DNA of 16,203 bases from JALQTD01 sp036825655 (lineage in GTDB: Bacteria; Bacteroidota; Bacteroidia; Flavobacteriales_D; Sanyastnellaceae): contig DAISXU010000046.1 of assembly GCA_036825655.1 (NCBI GenBank), forward strand, positions 1 to 16,203, read 5' to 3'. A program made the position numbers and the translations under genes. The notes below the pieces were generated by a model. That model was not told the DNA's origin. It was given only the letters and a program-made list of their open reading frames with translations, and made no database searches. This document shows, one piece after another, positions 1-6,754 of this stretch; position 1 is the first letter of the stretch, and each line of letters starts with the position of its first letter.

Positions 1-559
1 CCGCGAAATCCAGCTCCAGCTCAAGCAGGCCAGCAAACCCAATCAACTCCTCACGCAGTGCTTGAATCTCCCGTGCAAAACCGCCCCTGAGTTGATCCAA
101 GGCCAACCTGTGCGCCCCTGCATGCTCAGCCGCGATCAAATCTCCAACCGCCTCCGCCTGGGTCAAATCCATGCGGCCATTCAAAAAGGCACGCGCCGTG
201 AACTCTCCTGGCCCCGCATGGCGGCAACCGGATGCGAGCATCGCACGCACCGCCTCTTGCTGGATGAACGGCGAACCATGAATGCCCAACTCCACCGTGT
301 CTTCCCCGGTGTAAGAACCTGGACCTTTGAAAACCGTCGCAACGCACTCATCGAGGAGATCCCCTTCCGCATTCCGAAGCTTCCCAAACACCACAGAATG
401 CGATTCCACAGCCATAAGGTCACGCGAAAAGGCCCGAGAAACCACCGTCAAGGCCTCCGGGCCGCTGACCCGAATCACCGCGATTCCCCCCATTCCTGCG
501 GGCGTAGAAAGGGCGCAGATCGTCGCGCCGTCCATTGCTTGAGTCATTCCTGAGTTCAT
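1..559 (-). CDS. mnmE: tRNA uridine-5-carboxymethylaminomethyl(34) synthesis GTPase MnmE, 5' part (partial)
   Basis: The minus strand encodes the N-terminal ~186 residues of MnmE, running off the left edge. MnmE works with MnmG in the cytoplasm to modify U34 in the anticodon of several tRNAs, using GTP, FAD and a methylene-tetrahydrofolate carbon. The visible part is the tetrahydrofolate-binding TrmE N-domain. Its markers are ATICALSTPAGMGGIAVIRV near residues 12-31, GPGSYTGEDTVELGIHG in the middle, and the family signature GPGEFTARAFLNGRMDLTQA. The helical and G domains and the C-terminal cysteine lie outside the window. The start is ambiguous: in-frame ATGs lie at 559, 547 and 535, and none has a well-placed ribosome binding site. 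I took the longest. The antisense reading frame here is a shadow. The gene diverges from sucD across 48 bp. Family assignment is secure; the start is not. Confidence 0.94.
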   Translation of the reverse strand, partial: MNSGMTQAMDGATICALSTPAGMGGIAVIRVSGPEALTVVSRAFSRDLMAVESHSVVFGKLRNAEGDLLDECVATVFKGPGSYTGEDTVELGIHGSPFIQQEAVRAMLASGCRHAGPGEFTARAFLNGRMDLTQAEAVGDLIAAEHAGAHRLALDQLRGGFAREIQALREELIGFAGLLELELDFA

Positions 560-564
560 GGGGC

Positions 565-585
565 AAATTTGGCCTAAATTTGGCC
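565..585. repeat. Tandem AAATTTGGCC repeat in the mnmE-sucD divergent gap
   Basis: The ten-base word AAATTTGGCC occurs at 565-574 and again at 576-585, an 11-bp period or about one helical turn. Each half contains the palindromes AAATTT and GGCC. The pair overlaps the candidate -7 box of sucD, so it could be an operator, but no binding protein is identifiable. Confidence 0.6.
575..582 (+). promoter_or_regulatory. Candidate Bacteroidota -7 box for sucD
   Basis: TAAATTTG at 575-582 matches the Bacteroidota consensus TAnnTTTG exactly. It lies 25 bp before the sucD start codon, placing the transcript start near 589. No clean -33 TTG is seen at the usual spacing, so the call rests on the -7 element and its position. 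Confidence 0.4.
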
Positions 586-607
586 CGCGAAAACAAACTA
601 CCGCATC

Positions 608-1486
608 ATGAGTGTACTCGTTAACAAAGACTCCAAAATCATCGTGCAAGGATTCACTGGCAGTGAAGGAACTTTCCACGCTGGCCAAATGATCGACTAC
701 GGCACCAACGTAGTAGGAGGTGTAACCCCAGGAAAAGGAGGTAGCGAGCACCTCGGCAAACCCGTTTTCAATACCGTCAGCGAGGCCGTTTCAGCCACCG
801 GGGCGGACGTGAGCATCCTCTTCGTGCCGCCTGCCTTTGCCGCTGATGCCATCCTGGAAGCCGCAGACGCAGGCATTCAGGTCATCGTAGCCATTACCGA
901 AGGAATTCCCGTTGCGGACATGACCCGTGTAAAGGCCTACATCGATGCGCGTGATACCACGCTGATTGGCCCGAATTGTCCCGGCATCATGACGGCGGGC
1001 GAGGCGAAAGTGGGCATCATGCCAGGATTCATTTTCAATCCGGGTCGCATCGGAATCGTCTCCAAGTCAGGCACTTTGACCTACGAAGCGGTAGACCAAA
1101 TCACGAAAGCAGGTCTCGGTCAATCCACTGCCATTGGCATCGGAGGTGACCCGATCATCGGGACCACGACTTTGGACGCTGTCCAGCTCCTCATGGCTGA
1201 TGAAGACACCGACGGCATCATCATGATCGGAGAAATCGGTGGTGACCTTGAAATCAAAGCTGCTCGTTGGATCCAAGAGAACGGCACGAAGCCCGTCGTC
1301 GGATTCATCGCTGGTGTCACAGCCCCCAAAGGGCGCACCATGGGCCACGCTGGGGCAATCGTAAGTGGAGAAGAAGAATCAGCTGAAGCGAAAAAACGCG
1401 TGATGCGGGATTGCGGAATTCACGTAGTAGACAGCCCTGCAGACATCGGCGCAAAAATGGCTGAAGTTCTCGGCGTGACTGCTTAA
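608..1486 (+). CDS. sucD: Succinate-CoA ligase (ADP-forming) subunit alpha
   Basis: This 292-residue protein has the usual length of SucD. With SucC (not in this window) it interconverts succinyl-CoA and succinate in the TCA cycle while forming ATP. The N-terminal CoA-binding Rossmann domain starts with IIVQGFTGSEGTFHAGQMI and VGGVTPGKGG. The middle carries LIGPNCPGIM and the GRIGIVSKSGTLTYE ligase segment. The phosphohistidine is His247 in GHAGAIVSG, matching the E. coli alpha-subunit active-site histidine. The ATG at 608 is the only start that keeps the conserved N-terminus. It is read from a short divergent gap shared with mnmE and is followed by a strong hairpin terminator, so it looks like a single-gene transcript. 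Separation from sucC is common in this phylum. Nothing appears broken or missing. Confidence 0.97.
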   Translation: MSVLVNKDSKIIVQGFTGSEGTFHAGQMIDYGTNVVGGVTPGKGGSEHLGKPVFNTVSEAVSATGADVSILFVPPAFAADAILEAADAGIQVIVAITEGIPVADMTRVKAYIDARDTTLIGPNCPGIMTAGEAKVGIMPGFIFNPGRIGIVSKSGTLTYEAVDQITKAGLGQSTAIGIGGDPIIGTTTLDAVQLLMADEDTDGIIMIGEIGGDLEIKAARWIQENGTKPVVGFIAGVTAPKGRTMGHAGAIVSGEEESAEAKKRVMRDCGIHVVDSPADIGAKMAEVLGVTA

Positions 1487-1501
1487 AAAGAGATTCGATC
1501 G

Positions 1502-1535
1502 AAAAAAAAGGGCGGCCCGTGAAGGCCGCCCTTTT
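1502..1535. terminator. Bidirectional intrinsic terminator between sucD and the giant secreted-protein gene
   Basis: An 8-bp GC-rich stem, GGGCGGCC (1510-1517) and GGCCGCCC (1524-1531), encloses a 6-nt loop. T4 follows on the plus strand (1532-1535). A8 precedes it (1502-1509), which becomes T8 on the minus strand. The A and T tracts can extend the stem by four pairs. It serves sucD and the convergent minus-strand gene ending at 1557, and is stronger in the minus direction. Confidence 0.88.
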
Positions 1536-1556
1536 GCATTCCATAGATGGCAGGCA

Positions 1557-4500
1557 TCACGGTGGACAGCCTTCATCAATGGATCCATCGCAGTCATCAT
1601 CTACCCCATTTCCGCATACCTCAACAGCTGCAGGATTGACGGCACCATTGCCATCATCGCAATCACCAAAGACCACGCTCCAGCCTGCGGAGACCGTGCA
1701 GGATTGAACGGCACCACTCAGCAAACCATAACCGTCGCCATCGCCATCCGGATAGACGGTCTGCATGGCACCGACGGTGTCGTCGTCGTCATTGCAATCC
1801 TTGAAGGTCCCTACACCGTCACCGTCATTATCATTGAATTCTGTGTTGTCATTCGGGAAGGCGTCCCTTGCATCACAAATCCCATCTTCATCGCTGTCGG
1901 TGCCATCTCCAATCGTTAAGACCAAGGAGTAAGTCACTCCGTTGACAGGTGAGTAAAAGCTCTTCGTCACTTGTTGGTAAGATCCCAAGGCGCAATCAGG
2001 GCAATAATCTTCGTCCATGTCGCCGCAATCCGTTGCGCTAAATGGGGAGGTGTCCAGGCTATTGGGCACGCCGTCTCCATCCGAATCTGGATCGCCATTG
2101 TCGCAGAGGCCATCTCCATTCGTATCCGAACCATCCGAATTGGGATTGTAGGTCCCTGAGTTGCAATCATCGCAAAAGTCAGCATCTGAATCTCCGCAAA
2201 TGAACTTGTTGTAATCATCCTGGTCCTGGGCGTTGAGGGACCCGTCGCCATCGATGTCCGGGTCACCGCCATCACACAGCCCATCGCCATCAAAATCTTC
2301 CCCGTCATTGGACGTGTTGAACGTTCCGCTCATGCAGTCATCGCACCCGTCACCGTCTGTATCGGCACAAATCAATTTCAACAAAGGAGCTGAGTCTTGA
2401 GCGTTGAGGCGGCCATCATTGTCCATGTCAGGGTCACCACTATCACACAAGCCATCTCCATCCGTGTCTGTACCATCGTTGGCGGGATTGAACGTTCCAC
2501 TCGAACAATCGTCGCATGTGTCAAAGTCGGTGTCGCCACATATGAACGGGTTGAGGTCATCCGTGTCATCAACTGCCAAACGTCCATCGCCATCCGCATC
2601 AGGATCGCCGCTGTCACAAAGGCCATCGCCATCAAAATCTGCTCCATCCGAATTGGGATCAAACGTTCCACTGATGCAGTCATCGCAGCCATCGCTGTCT
2701 ACATCCGAGCAAACATTGGGGTTGAAGTTGTCTGTATCTGACATGTTGGGGCTGCCGTCGTTGTCTTGGTCTGATTCCCCTGCGTCACACAGTCCATCCC
2801 CATCCGTATCAGTTCCATCGTTGGCTGGATCAAACGAACCACTTACGCAATCATCGCAGGTATCACCATCCGAATCGATGCAAACAAACTTGTTTAAGGG
2901 TGCAGAATCTTCACCATCCAAAATCCCATCGTTGTCATCATCCGTATCCCCTTTATCGCACAGGCCATCACCGTCCGTATCCAAGCCGTCGGAAGCAAGG
3001 TTGTAATTGCCACTTGAGCAATCATTGCACCCATCGTTGTCATCATCCGAACAGAATCCCACTTCCTCTGGGATGGGCGTTGGAATGATGATTCTTCGAT
3101 CGGCTTCCATTCCCAGATCGGCATAACAACCATTCACGTCATGCAATTGATAATCCGTGTAGATGGAAGTGCTTGTCCGTGCGCGTTTGATGTCATTCAA
3201 TTCAAATGATGTTGCAAAAGGCGCTTCGTAGTTTTTTCGATCCATTACCTCAAGGGTATAAGGAGAACGCCCACCTGCAGACTCAATTTGAAGGAAACCA
3301 GTTGAAGCCTCTTCACCTTCTGAATAACGCTGGCCGTATATGTTGGTCATAACAAAATCCGGTGCGTGTTGTGTCGCAGGCTCTGGAATCCATGCCGCAT
3401 CGCTGCTTGATTCAACAATTCCCGTTTCCGTTACAGCCCAGGTCACGTCTGCATACGTATCAACTCCTTGAGAAAAAGGAATGCGCCAAAAGAAACCACA
3501 CATGCCCGTTTCTGGAAAAGCCGGAGTGCCTTGGCAGACATCCTCCGCCAGGTCATAGTCTGGAATCTTCACACCGGGGAACCCATATTTACAGGTATTG
3601 CAAAGGTTGGGGTTTGGCTCCCAGCAACCACAATCTCCACCGCATTGGCCGGCCAATCCAAAAGAAAAAATGGCCGCGGCACAATTGCCAACGCAACATA
3701 ACCCATCCACAATCCACTGCACTGCATAAGCGATGCAGCCTCCCAAGTTGGTGAAAAATTCACCCACGTCTCCCGAGCAAAGGAATTCGATTTCAAAAGA
3801 TGGGATCAAGGTGAATCCAGTCAATCCAAAATTCACATTGGCTGCAGTAACGTCCAAGTAAGTGTCATAGGTGTCCTTTCCCTTGTTTTGCATGTTGGAA
3901 TTGGAGGCAATGAATGGAGCCGGAGTGATGTGGATGGAATCTTGATCGCAAGTAGTTTTAATTTGGAATTCACCCTCCAATGGCATTTCGACCACATTGC
4001 CTTGAGACCAAGGCTGGGAAGCATCCAGGCGGTACGTTACGGGCTCTGTAAATTGAAGGTTGACTCTGACTTCAGGCGTGTAGAGAGCCTCCAACTCATT
4101 GGTGATGGTGAAGTGGGTTTCCAAATCAATGATGTTGTACTCGGCATACAAATCAAAAGCTGCAGATTCAGCGGTGTGGAATGTCTGCACGGTGTTCGCG
4201 AAACTCAACTGGCTCGTTGGTGAGTTCATCAAATTCCACAAAGAGATCTTGCCATCATCTGTGATCAAATTGTATTGGCTCAAAAAAGCATTGTCGTCTG
4301 TTTTTCTGAAATCAATTGCAGTCTGAACTGGGCAGACGTATGGATTCAAAGGCGGGAACGGCCACGGTGGACAACCGGCAAATGTGAGCACATCTTCCAT
4401 CAGGTCCAAGAAATTCAAAGAGACGTCGAAGTAGGGCTGAGGGTTCGAGGTTTTCGTAAAGAGAACGCCCTGGGCATAACCCGGAAGGGATTCTTGCAAC

Positions 4501-5606
4501 ATGGGCTCATCGGGGTAGCGCATCACCAAATTCAAGCCCAAAGGCCAGTTGATGTCCACCTCGGGAGCTGTGCTGTACCAGGATTCACTCGCGAAAAACG
4601 GCAAATTATTGGCAACCACATCCCCCGCTATATCAGCAACCATTTCAGTAAGGAAAGGAACCCGAAGCTTGCAAAGGGCAAACCAGTAATCCATCGGGTC
4701 AAGCGGCCCAACTTGCTGCAAACACGGATGTCGGTCCCAACACAGGTTGGACTCATAAGTCTCTTCTGTGCCATCCGAATCCAAATCAATGTCGTAATAG
4801 TAGTTGTTCTCGCTCGTGAAATTAGAGGCATCAATGCATGTGCCAACTAAAGGCAAATCGGCCATGGGGGTACCCGACAAGTCGATTCCCAAGATGTTTG
4901 ACATGGCGGGAAGGCCCGGGTTTTGGACCAAGCCCAAATCACCACTCATACCATCCGATCCAACGTGCATCAAGGTTGACCGGTAAGACCGATTGAATTG
5001 AAAGAACGTATGCGGCGCACTCGATGGATAATTCCCAAATGGCCCCAAAAACACTTGGGCCTCCGCGAAGGCACCCACATCAAACGTGGTGATTACATCC
5101 TTTGTAATTCCAGGATTCGCCACGCTGATTTGGGGTGGAGTGGAAAAACTGGAGTCAAGTGAAACCGTTATGATGTCACCTCGATGGTAATCGGGAATCT
5201 CAATTTCAAGGGCCAACGGGTAATCCACCGAAAGCTTTCCCTGATCCAGCTGATGGAGCATGTACAGACTTGATCCGACATTGAATCCTGCGTTGATGTC
5301 CCAGCCGACTAGGCCACAGCATTCGATGTTGATGCCGATTGGGGATAAATCCAAATCCAACCATTCCAAGCTCAGTTGCCAATCGAAGATGGAAGCGCCA
5401 GCAGACATTCCCATTTCAGAAGCTAAATCGTCCAGTGAATAATCCAGAGACCAATCGTAGTAAACGGTGGAATCGACCAGAGCATTCCCTGCATCGAACA
5501 TGCCCACGCTGTCAGATTTTAGTCGAAAGGAATAGGTGTTGGTTGACTGCGCCCAACCCACTGTGGACAAAAGCAAAAGGGCAAACGGTATGAGGTACTG
5601 CTTCAT
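1557..5606 (-). CDS. Giant secreted protein with 57-residue TSP3-like repeats and a C-terminal MopE-like metal-binding motif
   Basis: The 1349-residue product starts with a signal peptide (MKQYLIPFALLLLSTVGWAQ). I chose the ATG at 5606, not the upstream in-frame one at 5729, because it gives this signal peptide and overlaps the preceding stop as ATGA. Residues ~22-770 are a beta-rich region I do not recognise, with a hydrophobic cysteine-dense patch (12 Cys, 610-703). Residues ~775-835 resemble an SprB-type repeat (GGRSPYTLEV to DVNGCYADL). Residues 852-1193 are six tandem 57-residue units rich in DxDxDG, like calcium-binding thrombospondin type 3 repeats. A diverged seventh unit follows. Residues ~1284-1349 match the MopE-like motif (DGDGDGYG, then GDCDDGNGAVNP, then GNGVDDDCDGSIDEGC). 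No T9SS sorting domain follows; the stop comes two residues after the last Cys. Extracellular location and metal binding are inferred; the overall role is unknown. Confidence 0.93.
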   Translation of the reverse strand: MKQYLIPFALLLLSTVGWAQSTNTYSFRLKSDSVGMFDAGNALVDSTVYYDWSLDYSLDDLASEMGMSAGASIFDWQLSLEWLDLDLSPIGINIECCGLVGWDINAGFNVGSSLYMLHQLDQGKLSVDYPLALEIEIPDYHRGDIITVSLDSSFSTPPQISVANPGITKDVITTFDVGAFAEAQVFLGPFGNYPSSAPHTFFQFNRSYRSTLMHVGSDGMSGDLGLVQNPGLPAMSNILGIDLSGTPMADLPLVGTCIDASNFTSENNYYYDIDLDSDGTEETYESNLCWDRHPCLQQVGPLDPMDYWFALCKLRVPFLTEMVADIAGDVVANNLPFFASESWYSTAPEVDINWPLGLNLVMRYPDEPMLQESLPGYAQGVLFTKTSNPQPYFDVSLNFLDLMEDVLTFAGCPPWPFPPLNPYVCPVQTAIDFRKTDDNAFLSQYNLITDDGKISLWNLMNSPTSQLSFANTVQTFHTAESAAFDLYAEYNIIDLETHFTITNELEALYTPEVRVNLQFTEPVTYRLDASQPWSQGNVVEMPLEGEFQIKTTCDQDSIHITPAPFIASNSNMQNKGKDTYDTYLDVTAANVNFGLTGFTLIPSFEIEFLCSGDVGEFFTNLGGCIAYAVQWIVDGLCCVGNCAAAIFSFGLAGQCGGDCGCWEPNPNLCNTCKYGFPGVKIPDYDLAEDVCQGTPAFPETGMCGFFWRIPFSQGVDTYADVTWAVTETGIVESSSDAAWIPEPATQHAPDFVMTNIYGQRYSEGEEASTGFLQIESAGGRSPYTLEVMDRKNYEAPFATSFELNDIKRARTSTSIYTDYQLHDVNGCYADLGMEADRRIIIPTPIPEEVGFCSDDDNDGCNDCSSGNYNLASDGLDTDGDGLCDKGDTDDDNDGILDGEDSAPLNKFVCIDSDGDTCDDCVSGSFDPANDGTDTDGDGLCDAGESDQDNDGSPNMSDTDNFNPNVCSDVDSDGCDDCISGTFDPNSDGADFDGDGLCDSGDPDADGDGRLAVDDTDDLNPFICGDTDFDTCDDCSSGTFNPANDGTDTDGDGLCDSGDPDMDNDGRLNAQDSAPLLKLICADTDGDGCDDCMSGTFNTSNDGEDFDGDGLCDGGDPDIDGDGSLNAQDQDDYNKFICGDSDADFCDDCNSGTYNPNSDGSDTNGDGLCDNGDPDSDGDGVPNSLDTSPFSATDCGDMDEDYCPDCALGSYQQVTKSFYSPVNGVTYSLVLTIGDGTDSDEDGICDARDAFPNDNTEFNDNDGDGVGTFKDCNDDDDTVGAMQTVYPDGDGDGYGLLSGAVQSCTVSAGWSVVFGDCDDGNGAVNPAAVEVCGNGVDDDCDGSIDEGCPP
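1797..3053 (-). repeat. Tandem 171-bp coding repeats, six exact-length units plus a diverged seventh
   Basis: On the minus strand the units run 3053-2883, 2882-2712, 2711-2541, 2540-2370, 2369-2199 and 2198-2028. Each is exactly 171 bp (57 codons), with Cys at unit positions 1, 9, 12 and 32 and two DxDxDG clusters (DTDGDGLCD-type and DPDxDGDG-type). The units differ in sequence, so the array is old or under selection, not a fresh duplication. Unit seven (2027-1797) is 231 bp: it keeps the first three cysteines and the later GICD cysteine, but carries about 19 extra residues between them. Confidence 0.95.
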
Positions 5607-6331
5607 CGTTGAAAATCGTTGATGATGAGGTGATCCATGTAGTAGTCCATCTCGGGACGAACACGGTCCTTGAACTGAACGGGATAGAATACTGCAAGCG
5701 TTACGTAATGGAAACCCTCCTCTTCCCAATTTCCGAGGATGACCTCATGGCGTACCCAAGTCTCCCCTTCGTTCGTATACTCCCAAACAAGCTCCTCACC
5801 CCTTCCCTCCTGTTCAGGCCAAGCATGCGACTGCTGGTAAAGAAATTTGAGGCGCTCGTCAAAACCACTCCTCATCAATTTGCCCTCTGTCTGAGAAGCA
5901 ATCATCTCAGCCGAATCATCAAAACCTAAAGGAATCGAGGGCAACAGATCATCCATCATGATGATGCTGATCCTCCGGGTCGCATCCAGATATCCTGGAA
6001 GAGACTGAGACACATTGTAGAAAGGAACAACGGGAATGCGAACTGGCAATTCAGACTCCAAAGCAATGGCCTCGAGGGAGTGATCCTGGAAGGTAGGCTC
6101 CGAATCCATTCTGTAAACTGTACCTCCTTTGGGCAAGTCCTCTCGCACGCGGTAGGGCATTCCAGAAGGGGTAAACGAATTGGGATCCTTCCCATGTTCC
6201 CCGGCTGGACGAGGACTGAGCGTCAATGTGTCAGAAACCGTCCGAGCTGCCGAACTAATGATTCTGGATTGTGCATGAGCAACACAAAGCACACAGAGAA
6301 ACGCCATCAGGGCGATTAGCTTATACATCAT
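5603..6331 (-). CDS. Secreted protein of unknown function, coupled to the giant protein gene
   Basis: This 242-residue protein begins MMYKLIALMAFLCVLCVAHAQ, a clear Sec signal peptide with likely cleavage after AHA. The frame stays open up to 6370, but I placed the start at the ATGATG at 6326-6331 because the longer form would bury the signal peptide behind 13 residues and would overlap the candidate promoter. The mature part has no domain I recognise. It is moderately acidic, with aromatic-rich stretches near the C-terminus (EEEGFHYVTLAVFYPVQF and MDYYMDHLIINDF) that look like beta strands. Its stop overlaps the next start by one base pair step (ATGA at 5603-5606), so the two genes should be cotranscribed and translationally coupled. 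That suggests a partner, processing or assembly role for the giant protein, which is an inference from arrangement. Confidence 0.86.
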   Translation of the reverse strand: MMYKLIALMAFLCVLCVAHAQSRIISSAARTVSDTLTLSPRPAGEHGKDPNSFTPSGMPYRVREDLPKGGTVYRMDSEPTFQDHSLEAIALESELPVRIPVVPFYNVSQSLPGYLDATRRISIIMMDDLLPSIPLGFDDSAEMIASQTEGKLMRSGFDERLKFLYQQSHAWPEQEGRGEELVWEYTNEGETWVRHEVILGNWEEEGFHYVTLAVFYPVQFKDRVRPEMDYYMDHLIINDFQR

Positions 6332-6351
6332 GACAAAATTTGGTTCTGGCG

Positions 6352-6383
6352 CAAAGTATAAAACTTTCATCTCATTTTCAAAA
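6352..6383 (-). promoter_or_regulatory. Candidate promoter for the minus-strand secreted-protein pair
   Basis: Read on the minus strand, TTTTG (6383-6379), an 18-nt spacer and TATACTTTG (6360-6352) approximate the Bacteroidota -33/-7 pattern. The -7 box has three bases instead of two between TA and TTTG, so the match is imperfect. It lies about 20 bp before the chosen start at 6331. Confidence 0.3.
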
Positions 6384-6578
6384 CATTACGTCTGAAAGGA
6401 TATAACTTTCATGTGATGATGATAGCTTGTAAATGATACCAAATGATATTTGACAAGGCCTTCCCAACGCTCAATTATTTCTTAGAATAGAGCTTCGAAA
6501 TCCTGAATTGCACTGACCATTCGCTCACAGCAGCACCACGCAGCGCTGAGCGTTTTCAAGCCATTGAACCGCTAGGAA

Positions 6579-6586
6579 TAACTTTG
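6579..6586 (+). promoter_or_regulatory. Candidate -7 box for the plus-strand exported-protein cluster
   Basis: TAACTTTG matches TAnnTTTG exactly. A transcript start near 6593 would leave a leader of about 160 nt before the gene at 6755. No well-spaced -33 TTG is seen (the nearest is only 12 nt upstream), so confidence is low. A weaker box, TACATTTA at 6720-6727, is nearer the gene. Confidence 0.33.
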
Positions 6587-6754
6587 ACATTACTTCATCT
6601 TATTGAATGGAGAATAATTCAAAGAAAAAATCAATACTTACGAGTTCACATTCAACAAATTGGTGGTTGTTTTCTTGTTGGACACGCTTCATTCGCGCTT
6701 CAAAATGTCCTAAATTGAATACATTTACCGCTTCAATTCCTTTGAACTCCTTCC

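Larger units (their letters stand above)
6332..6754. other. Gene-free divergent intergenic region
   Basis: These 423 bp separate two divergent clusters of exported proteins. It is more AT-rich than its flanks. I see candidate promoter boxes on each strand and a near-direct repeat (AAATGATACC and AAATGATATT, about 6433-6452). There is also an inverted repeat CGCTCA (6522-6527) with TGAGCG (6547-6552) followed by TTTT. No tRNA, credible small gene or riboswitch fold was found. The open frame starting at 6607 is mostly a shadow of the gene at 6755. Confidence 0.7.

Noticed and set aside
62..553. A 163-codon plus-strand frame at the left end
   Set aside because: It lies fully antisense to MnmE, whose conserved signatures are unmistakable. 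The predicted peptide is Arg/His-rich and domain-free.
2404..3006. A 200-codon plus-strand frame rich in Ser and Pro over the repeat array
   Set aside because: It is the antisense shadow of the Asp/Gly-rich repeats; its own periodicity comes from the minus-strand units. No start context or domain supports it.
1797..3053. Regular repeats resembling a CRISPR or satellite array
   Set aside because: The period is 171 bp in frame with a coding sequence, units differ from each other, and there are no short identical repeats with unique spacers. It is a protein repeat.
5607..5729. Longer N-terminus for the giant protein
   Set aside because: It would add 41 residues ahead of a good signal peptide and overlap the upstream gene deeply. 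The ATGA-coupled start at 5606 fits better.
6522..6556. CGCTCA/TGAGCG inverted repeat plus TTTT as a terminator
   Set aside because: The stem is only 6 bp with a 19-nt loop and no gene on the plus strand ends before it. Kept only as an unexplained inverted repeat.
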